Origin: Thermogemmatispora carboxidivorans
Lineage (GTDB): Bacteria > Chloroflexota > Ktedonobacteria > Ktedonobacterales > Ktedonobacteraceae
Length of the DNA stretch: 64,000 nucleotides
Direction of reading: 5' to 3'
Assembly: GCF_000702505.1 (NCBI RefSeq)
Contig: NZ_JNIM01000001.1
Location: 992,001 to 1,056,000 of the forward strand
Below are positions 1 to 8,898 of the stretch, piece by piece. The number at the start of each line of letters is the position of its first letter. Positions within the stretch are counted from its first letter, which is position 1. The translations under genes were made by a program, and so were the position numbers. The notes beneath the pieces are model-generated. The model had not been told where the DNA came from. It was given only the letters and a program-made list of their open reading frames with translations, and made no database searches.

Positions 1-486
1 CGTGAGATTGCTGCTCTGGAGGCGGCCCTCATTGAAGAGCAGATCCACGAAAACTTCTTTGCCCAGGCAGGGGGGGATGTCCTCACCAGCGAATTCAGCT
101 TTCCCCACGGGGAGGAGACCTTTGAGAGTCTGCGCCTCTTCATTGAGACCCAGCAGCAGTTAGAGGGTGTCTTTGACTCTGCCTTCCTCTCTGCGGTCCG
201 TGAGCTGGCCCAACAGAATCGCCCTGACCTGGCGCAGATTGCGGCCCAGATTGCGACTGTCGAGGCCGAGCATCGGGCCCTTGGGCGCTTTATCGGACGG
301 CTTGACCCTGCCGACAACTGGGCCTTCTCGCCCGTACTGGTTGCTAAAGTCGGTGATGCTCCGGCCCTGGTCCAAAAAGCCGGCTATCTCAATCCCCGTC
401 CTGGCAACCGCTTTGTCTATCATCCTGTCAACACTACCGACCGCGGCGTGACCTACCGTACACCGTACGCTGTGGCCTGCTCCTAG
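1..486 (+). CDS. Ferritin-like domain protein, C-terminal part (5' end outside window)
   Basis: The frame is open from base 1 to the TAG at 484-486, giving 161 residues with no start codon in view. The protein is rich in Glu, Gln and Ala and forms long helices. It has an ExxxxEQ-type stretch near its beginning, an E-rich helix (ETQQQLEGVFDSAF) and a later EAEHRALGRF segment, as in ferritin-like Pfam Ferritin_2 proteins of bacteria, which are usually exported and of unclear substrate. The tail after residue 110 is a non-helical extension ending VTYRTPYAVACS. The family assignment comes from the spacing of acidic helix residues and is moderately sure. Metal binding is not proved, because the N-terminal half with its part of the ligand set is missing. 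Confidence 0.6.
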   Translation, partial: REIAALEAALIEEQIHENFFAQAGGDVLTSEFSFPHGEETFESLRLFIETQQQLEGVFDSAFLSAVRELAQQNRPDLAQIAAQIATVEAEHRALGRFIGRLDPADNWAFSPVLVAKVGDAPALVQKAGYLNPRPGNRFVYHPVNTTDRGVTYRTPYAVACS

Positions 487-619
487 GGGGCCTTGCTGGC
501 AGCGCTAGCCGCCTGGAGTACTGGCCATTGCCGAGTGGGGCGGCGAGAATCCCCGCCCGCTAAAATAGTGAGGCGGGCACTCTCGCTGCTCCCTCCCTCG
601 TTCTTGTGATCCCTGGGCC

Positions 620-1486
620 TCATGGCTGGAGAGCGATGCACAGAATGCCGGCGAAGATCAGCAGCGAGCCGACCACTTTCTGCCGTCCAAAGGACTCGTG
701 CAGGACTGCCGTACCCATCAGGGCCGCAAAGACAACCGAGAGTTCGCGCGCGGACGCAATGTAGCTGACCTGAGTTTGCCGGAGGGCGAAAAGGACCAGC
801 AGGTAGGAGAGCAGGGCCAGGGCGCCGGCCAGCACGATCCGCGGGGCGTGGGTCTGCCATTCGGCCTGCACCGCTGCGCGGCGGGTCAAGAGCATATAAG
901 GAAGCAGATAGAGAGCCGAGAGCACAAAGACGAGATAGATATACGTGAGAGGCGCAGCATAGCGCAGGCCAACCTTATCAACCGTCGAGTAGCCAGCGAT
1001 ACTCAAGCCACAGAGCAGTGCCAGCAAGGCCGCCGGTTCGCGCAGCCGACGCAGTGGCGCAGTCAGCTCACGCCAGGCGAAAGCGCGCAGATGTACCACA
1101 TAGATCCCACTCACGATCAGAAGGATTCCTACTCCCCCAACCGGTGACAGGTGTTCATCCAAAGCCAGGAGGGCGATCACGGTTACAAAGAGCGGAGCGC
1201 TGCCGCGTGCCAGCGGATAGACCAGCGAAAGATCGCCGTAGCGATAGGCTGCCCCCAGCAGCAAATAGTAAGCGGCCTCCAGCGCGGCTGAAAGAGCGAT
1301 CAGCGGCCAGACATGGAGCGGCACCGCCTGATAGAGCAGCAGAAATGGCAGAAAGCAGAGCATGGAAGCGGAGCAGATCGCTAACCAGATGAAAACCTGC
1401 CGATCCTTACCCTCTTTCGACAGGAGATTCCAGCTACTGTGCATGAGGCCGGCACAGACTAAGAGCGCGAGGACCTGGATACTCAT
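620..1486 (-). CDS. EamA/DMT-family transporter
   Basis: This 288-residue protein is almost entirely hydrophobic, with about ten membrane helices arranged as two EamA repeats (roughly residues 3-135 and 150-285). The first repeat carries the family-like ARGSAPLFVTVIALLALDE segment and the second the equivalent ARELSVVFAALMGTAVLHE segment, so the internal duplication is visible. Members of this drug/metabolite transporter superfamily export amino acids, metabolites or drugs; the substrate cannot be told from sequence. The length matches the usual 280-310 residues. The ATG at 1484-1486 is preceded by a GGAG-like site. It is convergent with the ferritin-like gene and divergent from the M32 peptidase gene, so it is probably transcribed alone. 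Confidence 0.85.
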   Translation of the reverse strand: MSIQVLALLVCAGLMHSSWNLLSKEGKDRQVFIWLAICSASMLCFLPFLLLYQAVPLHVWPLIALSAALEAAYYLLLGAAYRYGDLSLVYPLARGSAPLFVTVIALLALDEHLSPVGGVGILLIVSGIYVVHLRAFAWRELTAPLRRLREPAALLALLCGLSIAGYSTVDKVGLRYAAPLTYIYLVFVLSALYLLPYMLLTRRAAVQAEWQTHAPRIVLAGALALLSYLLVLFALRQTQVSYIASARELSVVFAALMGTAVLHESFGRQKVVGSLLIFAGILCIALQP

Positions 1487-1912
1487 AGCTCAAGGTCGCT
1501 CCTGGCGGGGCAAGAAGTGGTTCGACTCTGCTTCACCTGAAGCGGAGGGCGTCAGGGAGACTGGCGGCGCCGTCCGCGCCAGCGTCTCCTCTCAGAGGAC
1601 CATGACCAGGACCAGGCTGACTGTACCCTGGCTAAGCGCTGGGTGAGCTAGCTGACGCTCGCCGGTCGGCGGCAGAGTGGCATCACCAGTATAGCCCTCA
1701 GACCGCGCCTCGTCCAGTCTCCTGAGCGTCAGCATGGGCGCGGCGCGGCATCCCTTCTGTTCAATTGCCCATCTGTGCTATGCTGTTAGCATGCCCTGAA
1801 GAGCGATGCCACTCTCCCGACGAGCAGGGTGCCACATCGTCTATCATCGCATCTCATCTCTCTTGTTAGCAGCTGATTGCGATTCTGTGGATTTGAGGAG
1901 AAGATCGTATCT
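1487..1912. other. Intergenic region with possible promoter for the M32 peptidase
   Basis: No convincing gene is visible in these 426 bases. An extended -10 motif (TGC followed by TATGCT) lies at 1776-1784, and the small palindrome ATGCT-GTT-AGCAT overlaps it at 1780-1792. Both would suit a promoter or operator for the rightward peptidase gene. A clear -35 box is lacking. Confidence 0.35.
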
Positions 1913-3484
1913 ATGTCGTCGTCATCGCATTCACAGCAAGAACAAAAAGCGCTGATGCCGGAATTCACACGCTCGCATGAGGAGATCAATGCTCTGCTAG
2001 GCTATTTGCAGGAGATCTCTGACCTGGCAGCGCTTGGGGCCCTGGCGGCCTGGGACCAGAATACGGCCTTGCCGGAAGAAGCGGGAGATGTGCGTGGGGC
2101 CCAACTGGCGACACTGCAAGGCGTGCTTCACGAGCGTTGGACCGCCCCCGAGCTGGGGCGCCTGATAGCCAGGCTGGAAAAGGTGGTTGAGCACGAGCCT
2201 TTCACGGATGCCGATCGTGCCCTGGTGCGCGAAGCGCGGCGCGAACATGAAAAAGCCACGCGCCTTCCTCGCGCGCTCGTCGAGGAGATGGCTCGCGTCG
2301 AGGCGGCCAGTTTCGATGCCTGGCGGCGGGCACGCGAACAGAACGACTTTGCCAGCTTTGCACCCTGGCTGAGCCGCACGGTGGCCCTGCAGCGCGAAGT
2401 GGCCGACCGCTATGGCTACCGTGAGACGCGCTACGACGCCTTGCTGGACCTCTTCGAGCCAGGTCTGACTGTGCGCAAGCTCGATGCCCTCTTTGCCCCG
2501 GTGCGTGAGGTCAGCCTCTCCTTGCTCAAGCGCATTCAGGAAGGTGGGCAGAGTCTCGACGCTGCCTGTCTGTACGGACATTTTCCCGTGGACCGGCAAG
2601 ATGCCCTTTGCAAGCGTCTCCTGCAGGCCCTGGGCTACGATTTCAAGCGTGGTGGCCTGGCCCATTCGCCGCACCCATTCACTACGAGCTTTGGCAGCCC
2701 GGTTGATGTGCGCCTGACCATTCATCCCCAGGAAAACTTTATCGCCTCAGCCATCATGGCGGTGATTCATGAAGGCGGCCATGCCCTGTATGAGCAAGGT
2801 TGTGCCCGCTCCCTCCTGCGCACACCGCTGGCTGGTGGGGCCTCGATGGGCGTCCACGAGTCCCAGTCACGCCTCTGGGAAAACTACATTGGCAGCTCTG
2901 AGCCATTCTGGCAGGGCCATTTCCACCTGCTGCGCGCGGCCTTCCCCGAGCACTTTGCGGCCCTCGATGCCACCACCTTCACGCGCGCCCTCAACAAAGT
3001 AGAGCCGAGCTTGATCCGCATTGAGGCCGACGAAGTCACCTATAATCTACATATTATTATCCGCTACGAGTTGGAGCGTGAACTCATCAACGGAGAGCTG
3101 GCCGTTGAGTCCCTGCCGCGTCTGTGGAATGCCCGTTACCGTGAGTACCTCGGGATCGAGCCGGATAGCGATACAAACGGCGTGCTGCAAGATGTCCACT
3201 GGACGAGCGGCTTTGGCTACTTCCCCAGCTATACGCTCGGCAACCTCTACGCAGCGCAGATCTGCTATAGGCTGCGCCAGACCTTCCCGGACTTCGACGA
3301 GCGTCTGGCAGGTGGCGAAACGTCTTTTATTCTTGACTGGCTGCGCCAGCATATGTATATCTATGGCATGATCTACCTGCCCGAAGATCTCATTCGACGT
3401 GTAACGGGCGAGGCGCCCGATGCCCGCTACTTTGTCCGCTATCTCAATGAGAAATTTGGCCGTCTCTATGGACTGACCAACTGA
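1913..3484 (+). CDS. M32-family metallocarboxypeptidase (carboxypeptidase Taq type)
   Basis: This enzyme releases C-terminal amino acids in the cytoplasm using a metal ion. The zinc motif HEGGH sits at residues 286-290 (an HExxH form), inside the family segment AVIHEGGHALYEQG. It is followed by the ESQSRLWEN and IRIEADEVTYNLHI blocks that are typical of peptidase family M32 and carry the third ligand and substrate contacts. The 523-residue length is usual (about 500). I chose the ATG at 1913, which has GAGGAG at 1895-1900, over the in-frame TTG at 1877, which would overlap that site. Expression is probably monocistronic, since the next gene is convergent. Confidence 0.95.
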   Translation: MSSSSHSQQEQKALMPEFTRSHEEINALLGYLQEISDLAALGALAAWDQNTALPEEAGDVRGAQLATLQGVLHERWTAPELGRLIARLEKVVEHEPFTDADRALVREARREHEKATRLPRALVEEMARVEAASFDAWRRAREQNDFASFAPWLSRTVALQREVADRYGYRETRYDALLDLFEPGLTVRKLDALFAPVREVSLSLLKRIQEGGQSLDAACLYGHFPVDRQDALCKRLLQALGYDFKRGGLAHSPHPFTTSFGSPVDVRLTIHPQENFIASAIMAVIHEGGHALYEQGCARSLLRTPLAGGASMGVHESQSRLWENYIGSSEPFWQGHFHLLRAAFPEHFAALDATTFTRALNKVEPSLIRIEADEVTYNLHIIIRYELERELINGELAVESLPRLWNARYREYLGIEPDSDTNGVLQDVHWTSGFGYFPSYTLGNLYAAQICYRLRQTFPDFDERLAGGETSFILDWLRQHMYIYGMIYLPEDLIRRVTGEAPDARYFVRYLNEKFGRLYGLTN

Positions 3485-3590
3485 GGACATCACGGTCCGC
3501 TGGCGCGTAGTGCCTGACATCAACCAGCGCGCTCGCGAGGAAAGCAGCCAGCTAACCTTCATACCGACTCAACAAAGCAGGCAGGGCTGC

Positions 3591-3622
3591 AACAAGGGTG
3601 GAGGTCCAGCCTCCTTCTTGTT
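3591..3622. terminator. Imperfect hairpin between convergent genes
   Basis: AACAAG and GGAGG pair with CCTCC and CTTGTT around a 5-base loop, with a small internal bulge. The hairpin lies in the 183-base space between the ends of the peptidase and CAP genes. The flanking bases are T-rich only on the rightward side. It could terminate both transcripts. Confidence 0.45.
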
Positions 3623-3667
3623 CTCCTGCTTGCTTGTCTTAGTGGGAAAAAGGAGAAGGTTGCGGGC

Positions 3668-4453
3668 CTAATTGGTGAAATCTTCGGTCACCCAAACATA
3701 GCCCTGGCTATCGAGATAGATGCCGATACCAACGCGGTGGAAGGAGCTACTGAGCAGATTGCGGCGGTGTCCGTCGTTGGGGGGCTGCTCGTTGAGCATA
3801 CTGCTCTCAATGAGCTGTACCCCGCCCCAGGCATCGGGTGAGGCCGAGGCATAGCCCACGTTCTCCCCGCACACATTCCAGGTAATCCCTTCGGCACTGA
3901 TGCGATCGCAAGGGGCGGCTTCCCCAGAGCAGGCATGGCTGAGACCGCAGTGGGCCATATTCCAGCTGTGCAGGCGGGCGCCAGCAGAGAGGGTGCCATC
4001 CAGCGTATAGGCTGGCAGACCCTGGCTGGCCCGGTCATGATTGATAAGGGCAAAGAGCTGCTGCCGTAGCTGACTTTCCTGGCTGCTCTCCGCGGGCGGT
4101 GTCCCGTACGGACCGCTGCCGACTGACGCCAGGGTTGGAACAGGTGTGGCTGTAGCGCCAGAGCGGCCCGAAGAAGTAGAGCCTGGTGAAGGCGTTGGGC
4201 GCCCCCGAGCTGCGGCGCTTGGCGTGGCTGTGGCCTCCCCATGACCCGTAATGCTAATCGGAGTGGCGGCTCCCAGGCCGCCGGAAACTGGTGCGGTAGT
4301 CTGTGGCGTTCCCCGCACGGTGGGTGTGTTGCTCCCTTGGGCCGTTGACCCCTGTCCTGACAAGGCTGGCCCTGTTGTCGGTCCGCTTGCGCATCCCGTT
4401 AGCCAGGTCAGCAGCAAGAGCAACAGCAGCGTCAATGGCTTTTTGCTCAGCAC
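3668..4453 (-). CDS. CAP/SCP-domain lipoprotein
   Basis: The protein starts with a lipoprotein signal peptide (poly-Leu core, lipobox LTGC with Cys21) and should be lipid-anchored on the outer face of the membrane. Residues 22-130 form a Ser/Thr/Pro/Gly-rich linker. The C-terminal 125 residues are a CAP (SCP/PR-1) domain, with the NHDRASQGLPAY helix, the HSWNMAHC segment, CGENVGY and the GHRRNLLSSSFHRVGIG block. Conserved His and Glu residues of the CAP cleft are present. Bacterial CAP proteins are mostly uncharacterised; binding of small molecules or a role in envelope maintenance is inference. Four Cys in the domain (HC, AC, PC, VC) could form disulfides. The length of 261 residues is normal for this architecture. 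Confidence 0.85.
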   Translation of the reverse strand: MLSKKPLTLLLLLLLTWLTGCASGPTTGPALSGQGSTAQGSNTPTVRGTPQTTAPVSGGLGAATPISITGHGEATATPSAAARGRPTPSPGSTSSGRSGATATPVPTLASVGSGPYGTPPAESSQESQLRQQLFALINHDRASQGLPAYTLDGTLSAGARLHSWNMAHCGLSHACSGEAAPCDRISAEGITWNVCGENVGYASASPDAWGGVQLIESSMLNEQPPNDGHRRNLLSSSFHRVGIGIYLDSQGYVWVTEDFTN

Positions 4454-4536
4454 AACATCCTCCCTTCTCCTGGCTCACCTCACCTACCCAGAGGCGAAGT
4501 CATTGCATTGAGCTATCATGAACCAATCTGGCAGCA

Positions 4537-4545
4537 ATTGTAGCA
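4537..4545 (-). promoter_or_regulatory. Possible extended -10 for the CAP lipoprotein gene
   Basis: Read on the minus strand this is TGC followed by TACAAT, an extended -10 element about 85 bases upstream of the start codon. No good -35 box is present, so confidence is low. Confidence 0.3.
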
Positions 4546-4687
4546 TAGGTGGCTCGTCACGTAGTAAGCAAGCGAGGAAAACAGAGAATAACTAGTACTG
4601 AGGTCCTGGAGAGAGGAGCAGAGAGGCTCAACCCTTCGCGTCTGCTGGGAGCCGGCCTTTAGCTTCTGGCGGGCAGAAGCGGGCGCG

Positions 4688-4717
4688 TTGACAACGCCGT
4701 AGACGAAGCAGTACAAT
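4688..4717 (+). promoter_or_regulatory. Sigma-70-type promoter for the 4785 gene
   Basis: A perfect TTGACA at 4688-4693 and TACAAT at 4712-4717 are separated by 18 bases. The expected start of transcription, near 4724, is about 60 bases upstream of the ATG at 4785. Confidence 0.7.
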
Positions 4718-4784
4718 TCGGGCAGGCATCTCTTCTTGTAGGATAAGCGTGGCTTGTGGTAACAGATGGGAAGGAAACCGAGGC

Positions 4785-5600
4785 ATGTCCGAAGATACCC
4801 AAGACCAAACAGATCGTGCTTTTGAGCGTGCCATTACCACCCTATGTAACTGTCGCAGCCTGATCCGCCATCATCCTGATCTGCCAGCCATCCAGCGCGA
4901 GCAGCTGCTCAGCGACATTGATCAGACCCTGGAGCTAGTGCAGGGCTGTGCCGCCAGGGCAGCTCAGGAAGCCTTGTTCTCCGCCGGGCCGGGATTACAG
5001 CGGCCCTCGCAGGGGCAGTCGACCCTGCGCGCTCTCTACCAGCTCTATCAAGAGCACATCAACTCGTCCCAGGCCAGCACCCAGGTTCTCAGTGCACGCT
5101 TTAACGAGGCCCTGACGACGCTCAAAGAGATTCAGGACCTCATTCAGGAATGTGATGATCTCGATCTAGAGGGCGATCACCAGCAGCTCAGCATGGCTCT
5201 CCAACGTGTTGGGGCCTTCACTGCTGACCTCTACTGTCTCTTTATGGAATTCCGCCGCTCGCTCGCAGCTATTCTTGACGAGCAGAGCAGTTACATTCAT
5301 ACCGAGGAACTGACCAGCTTGCAGCGTCTCCGTCCCGTGATGAGCGAGCGGCAGCCAACCCCGATGCTCCGTCCGCCGCATCTGCGCGAAGACCACCGCC
5401 GGCTCGACGAGCAAAGGCAGGTCCTGACCAGCCGACTGACCGACGCCACGGCCTTTCTCGTCCTGCTGGAAGAGGGTCTGCGCAGCGACCTCAAACGGCG
5501 CAACGAGATCATCAGCCATCTCCACAGCATCGGGCAGCTGTTGCGAGACATGGCTGGCCTGTTAGCTGGCTACGAAGAAACGCTGAGGGCCATTCTCTAG
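4785..5600 (+). CDS. Hypothetical all-helical protein
   Basis: I do not recognise this 271-residue protein. It is soluble, highly charged and predicted helical throughout, with long Gln/Leu/Arg-rich stretches (for example residues 60-115 and 170-270) that look like a helical bundle or coiled coil. There is no signal peptide or membrane segment. The ATG at 4785 is preferred to the in-frame upstream start at 4749 because the spacing from the promoter at 4688-4717 fits and an AAGGAAACCGAGG purine-rich stretch lies just before it. The gene stands alone under its own strong promoter. The last 20 codons form one arm of a long inverted repeat (see 5553-5659). A structural or regulatory role is possible but unsupported. 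Confidence 0.75.
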   Translation: MSEDTQDQTDRAFERAITTLCNCRSLIRHHPDLPAIQREQLLSDIDQTLELVQGCAARAAQEALFSAGPGLQRPSQGQSTLRALYQLYQEHINSSQASTQVLSARFNEALTTLKEIQDLIQECDDLDLEGDHQQLSMALQRVGAFTADLYCLFMEFRRSLAAILDEQSSYIHTEELTSLQRLRPVMSERQPTPMLRPPHLREDHRRLDEQRQVLTSRLTDATAFLVLLEEGLRSDLKRRNEIISHLHSIGQLLRDMAGLLAGYEETLRAIL

Positions 5601-5659
5601 CCGAGCCAGAGCGACAAGGCCCATCAGGGCTTCTTCGCGGTGCCAGCTAACAGGCCAGC
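5553..5659. terminator. Long two-tier hairpin overlapping the gene end
   Basis: The 18 bases at 5553-5570 are perfectly complementary to 5642-5659. Inside them a second stem, CGAAGAA at 5573-5579 with TTCTTCG at 5631-5637, extends the structure, and GCCC-ATCA-GGGC forms a small inner hairpin. The 5' arm is coding sequence. There is no T-tract, so it may act as an RNA-stabilising or factor-dependent end structure between convergent genes. Confidence 0.5.
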
Positions 5660-5778
5660 TTTACCCCGGCCCTGCCTCCCTGCCCTGCTGCCAGGCGCAG
5701 AGGCAGGGAAAGGAGGCGGGCAGACACACAGAGCAAACAGGCAACCAGAGGAGAAACGGCGGTCTGCTCCTTGCTGAT

Positions 5779-6201
5779 CTAGAGAGCGGCCAGGGCTGCC
5801 TGGGCCACTTCCATATCCTGGGTGTAGTGGCCGCCGCTGACGCCGATCCCGCCGATAATCCCCTCAGCGGTCTTAATAGCAAAGCCGCCGCCGAAGACGA
5901 TCAAGCGATCCGTCTTGATGATCCCGTGCAGCAAAGGCGGATCATTCCGAATAAAATCAAACCACTCATGGGTAGCCATGCCTCCGAAGCTGATCGCCGT
6001 ATACGCCTTATCCTGGGCGATCTGGACACTCAAGAGGGGTGCCCCATCCATGCGGCTGAAGGCTTTCAGCGTACCGTCCGCGTCGCAGATAGCAATACAC
6101 ATCGGCACGCCGATTTCACGAGCTTTCGCCTCAGCGGCGGCGATAAGGCGATGGGCAGCCTCGAGCGTAATACTCGGCTTCTGAAAGCTGTTCTCAGCCA
6201 T
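5779..6201 (-). CDS. GlcG/HbpS family protein (DUF336)
   Basis: This 140-residue protein has the full GlcG/HbpS fold signature. It begins ITLEAAHRLIAAAEAKAREIG, continues with ICDADGTLKAFSRMDGAP, then the DKAYTAISF and IVFGGGFAIK segments, and ends with GIGVSGG. Family members include heme-binding HbpS of Streptomyces and GlcG of glycolate operons; many others sit beside catabolic enzymes and lack a known role. The protein lacks a signal peptide, so a cytoplasmic location is expected. The upstream neighbour on the same strand is an isocitrate lyase/PEP mutase-like enzyme with a 229-base gap, so a common pathway is possible but not shown. Confidence 0.85.
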   Translation of the reverse strand: MAENSFQKPSITLEAAHRLIAAAEAKAREIGVPMCIAICDADGTLKAFSRMDGAPLLSVQIAQDKAYTAISFGGMATHEWFDFIRNDPPLLHGIIKTDRLIVFGGGFAIKTAEGIIGGIGVSGGHYTQDMEVAQAALAAL

Positions 6202-6430
6202 CGTTGGCTCCTTTCTTACCGACTGCAGTTAGCAATAGAGAGAGTCATTACGGTCAACGCTGGCGCCGCTTCTGGTTTGGATAAGGGATCACCCCCATCG
6301 GCGCCGCTGGGAGAGCCAGTAGCCGAGGGCCTGAGAGGCCGGAGCAGGCGTCTACGTTACCTCGGCCACGGTGGTGTACCTGGCCTCAGACGTCTCCCTG
6401 CTTACCAGCCAGGCCCTGGCTGGCCTTCAG

Positions 6431-7333
6431 TTAGCTCTGCTGGGGCTGTGGGGCGGCCTCCTGGCGCACCCCGTAGCGAGCCTCCAGCTCCTGGATGAAA
6501 GGCAGGCCGACCAGCTCAGTAAACTGCTGGAAGCTTACCGACTGATCCGCGAAAGCCGCCGGCGTCTCGCCTCGCTTCAGTCCTTCCAGTAAGCGAAGCA
6601 TGGCATGAGTGGCCGTAAAAAGCAAGGCAACGGGGAAAAGTACCAGCTTAAAGCCCAACTCCCGAATCTCACGCAAAGAGAGCGGGGGCGTCTTGCCGCT
6701 CTGGGCCCAATTGAAGAGCAAAGGTACATCGGGGAAAGCCTGCACAATGGCTCGCAGCTCCTCCAGCGTGCGGGGGGCCTCAATGAAGATCACATCGGCT
6801 CCCGCCTCGCGATAAGCTCGTCCGCGGCGCAGCGCCTCCTCAAAACCGAGCACTGCCCCCGCGTCGGTACGTGCAATGATCACAAAATCGGGGTCCTGGC
6901 GAGCCTCCACCGCTGCGCGCACCTTCTGGACCATCTCCTCCATAGGGATGACCTGCTTCCCCTCCATATGGCCACATTTCTTCGGCCACACCTGGTCTTC
7001 AAGATGCAGTCCGGCCACGCCAGCCCGTTCATACTCGCGTACCGTCCGGCGCACATTCAGCGGATTGCCATAGCCCGTATCGGCATCGGCAATCAGCGGC
7101 ACCTCGCCGGTCACCGCCGCCAGGGCCGCCGCGCGGCTCACCATCTCACTCATCGTCAGCAGGCCCACATCGGGCATGCCGAGCACACTGGCTGACGTGC
7201 CGAAGCCCGTCATATAGACCGCCGAGAAACCGGCCTGGGCGATCAGCCGCGCGCTCAGAGCATCGTACGCCCCGGGGGCTACCACCAGCTCGGGGCCGGC
7301 CAATAACTGGCGCAAGCGCGTTGTCACTCGCAT
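6431..7333 (-). CDS. Isocitrate lyase/PEP mutase superfamily enzyme
   Basis: This 300-residue enzyme belongs to the PEP mutase/2-methylisocitrate lyase/oxaloacetate decarboxylase group, which makes or breaks C-C or P-C bonds next to a 2-oxo acid with Mg2+. The signatures are visible in order: PGAYDALSARL, VYMTGFG, DADTGYGN (metal-binding Asp pair), LEDQVWPKKCGHM (the KKCGH lyase motif with the catalytic Cys) and IARTDA. The presence of KKCGH favours a C-C lyase such as methylisocitrate lyase over phosphonopyruvate hydrolase. The start at 7333 is chosen because GGGAGAG precedes it; a longer in-frame start at 7402 would add a non-conserved, low-complexity 23 residues. The exact substrate is not fixed by the sequence and no prp genes are adjacent. 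Confidence 0.85.
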   Translation of the reverse strand: MRVTTRLRQLLAGPELVVAPGAYDALSARLIAQAGFSAVYMTGFGTSASVLGMPDVGLLTMSEMVSRAAALAAVTGEVPLIADADTGYGNPLNVRRTVREYERAGVAGLHLEDQVWPKKCGHMEGKQVIPMEEMVQKVRAAVEARQDPDFVIIARTDAGAVLGFEEALRRGRAYREAGADVIFIEAPRTLEELRAIVQAFPDVPLLFNWAQSGKTPPLSLREIRELGFKLVLFPVALLFTATHAMLRLLEGLKRGETPAAFADQSVSFQQFTELVGLPFIQELEARYGVRQEAAPQPQQS

Positions 7334-7752
7334 GGGCTTTCTCTCCCTTTCTTCCTTCTCGTCTCCTCCCGCGCACGGGAGCTCAGCGCAGCTGGTGGGC
7401 ACCTACCAGCCGGCCAGTGCGGAACCTGGCATTCCGCTACTGGCAAGTGTAGCCCATGAGCTGTCTCCCTGCAAGCAAGCGCTCTAGCAAGGAGAAGAGC
7501 CGATGGCAGGCAAAGCCCGTGTTCGGGTCAATATTTGCCGCCGGGCGGGGGCAGGTGTTATCATAAAGAAGGCGACCTCTTAGTGTACCGATGACAATAA
7601 AAGCTCAGACAGAGCGACCAGTGAAGCGCAAAGCCATTCTCAAGGAGAGAGCGCCCTTCCAGGTGGGAATAAAACCGGCCCGTAAGCTCTTTCCACTAAA
7701 GAGAGGGGTAGAAACACAGAACGGCATGAAGCCTTGACCAGAGGAGAAGAGC
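7334..7752. other. Intergenic region upstream of tal
   Basis: No gene is visible in these 419 bases. They contain the candidate tal promoter at 7535-7564 and a leader of about 180 bases in which I see no known riboswitch. Confidence 0.4.
7535..7564 (+). promoter_or_regulatory. Candidate promoter for tal-pgi
   Basis: TTGCCG at 7535-7540 and TATCAT at 7559-7564 are separated by 18 bases, and TGT precedes the -10 box as in extended -10 promoters. It is the best match in the 419-base upstream region. Confidence 0.5.
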
Positions 7753-8898
7753 ATGGCAAATCCCTTGTTACAACTCAAGGACTACGGACAGAGTGTTTGG
7801 TACGACAACATCGACCGGGCGCAGCTCGAAGCTGGCGAATTCAAACGTCTTCTGGAGGAGGATGGCATTACCGGGGTCACAGCCAACCCCACCATCTTTG
7901 ACAAAGCCATCAGCAGTGGTCACGCCTACGATGCCCAGATCGAGGAGCTGATCCGGGAAGGGAAAGAGGTTGAAGAGATCTACGATGCCCTTGTCGTGCG
8001 TGACGTGCAGACCGTTGCCGACCTGCTACGGCCCATCTACGAGCGCAGCGCCGGCGTCGACGGCTACGTCAGCCTGGAGGTCTCGCCGGACCTGGCGCAC
8101 GATACAGAGGGGACGCTGGCCGCGGTCCGCCGCTACTGGCAACTCGTCAATCGACCGAACCTCATGATCAAGATCCCGGCCACTCCTGAAGGGCTGCCGG
8201 CCATTCAGCAGGCGCTGAACGAGGGCTACAATATCAACATCACTCTCATTTTCTCGATCCAGACCTATCGCGAGGTAGCTGAAGCCTACCTGACGGCGCT
8301 AGAGAATCGCAACGCCGAAGGCCAGGACATCAGCAGCATTGCCTCGGTCGCCAGCTTCTTCGTCAGCCGTGTTGACACGCTGGTCGACCAGCTCCTGGAA
8401 GAAAAGATCAAGGCGAGCAACGATCCTGCCGAGCAGGCCCGGCTCCGCTCCTTGCAAGGGAAGGCGGCCATTGCCAACGCGCGCCTGGTCTATCAGGAAT
8501 TCAAGCGCATCTTTGGCTCGCCGCGCTTTGCAGCCCTGCGCCAACTTGGGGCCCATGTGCAGCGTCCACTGTGGGCCAGCACGAGCACCAAGAACCCGGC
8601 CTACCGCGACGTCCTCTACGCGGAGGAACTCATTGGCCCCGACACAGTCGACACTATGCCCTACGAAACCATCGAAAAGTTCCGCGATCATGGGCGGGTG
8701 CGCTCCAGCATCGAGGACGACCTTGACGGCGCACGCGCACTGTTCAAAGAACTGGAGCAGCTCGGCATCTCCTACGAGGCGGTCACTCAGCAGCTGCTCG
8801 ATGAGGGTGTGCAGAAGTTCGCCGACTCCTACCATCAGTTGCTCAATAGCATTCGCGCCCGTCAGCAGGCGCTCAAAGAGAGGCAGGTTTCGCGGTGA
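7753..8898 (+). CDS. tal: Transaldolase
   Basis: Transaldolase moves a dihydroxyacetone unit between sedoheptulose 7-phosphate and glyceraldehyde 3-phosphate in the non-oxidative pentose phosphate pathway. The Schiff-base lysine is Lys140 in LMIKIPATPEGL, and the family segments QSVWYDNI, GVTANPTIF, GYVSLEVSP and NITLIFS are all present. At 381 residues it is of the long, TalB-unlike class found in actinobacteria and cyanobacteria, where it can be fused to glucose-6-phosphate isomerase. The ATG has GAGGAG at 7741-7746. It overlaps pgi by four bases (GTGA), so the two are translationally coupled. A zwf-opcA-pgl-rpe set follows. Confidence 0.95.
   Translation: MANPLLQLKDYGQSVWYDNIDRAQLEAGEFKRLLEEDGITGVTANPTIFDKAISSGHAYDAQIEELIREGKEVEEIYDALVVRDVQTVADLLRPIYERSAGVDGYVSLEVSPDLAHDTEGTLAAVRRYWQLVNRPNLMIKIPATPEGLPAIQQALNEGYNINITLIFSIQTYREVAEAYLTALENRNAEGQDISSIASVASFFVSRVDTLVDQLLEEKIKASNDPAEQARLRSLQGKAAIANARLVYQEFKRIFGSPRFAALRQLGAHVQRPLWASTSTKNPAYRDVLYAEELIGPDTVDTMPYETIEKFRDHGRVRSSIEDDLDGARALFKELEQLGISYEAVTQQLLDEGVQKFADSYHQLLNSIRARQQALKERQVSR

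Noticed and set aside
6270..6425. Possible TPP- or glycine-riboswitch-like words (CTGAGAG, CTCAGGC) between two genes
   Set aside because: The remaining consensus parts and pairing elements of either riboswitch are missing on both strands.
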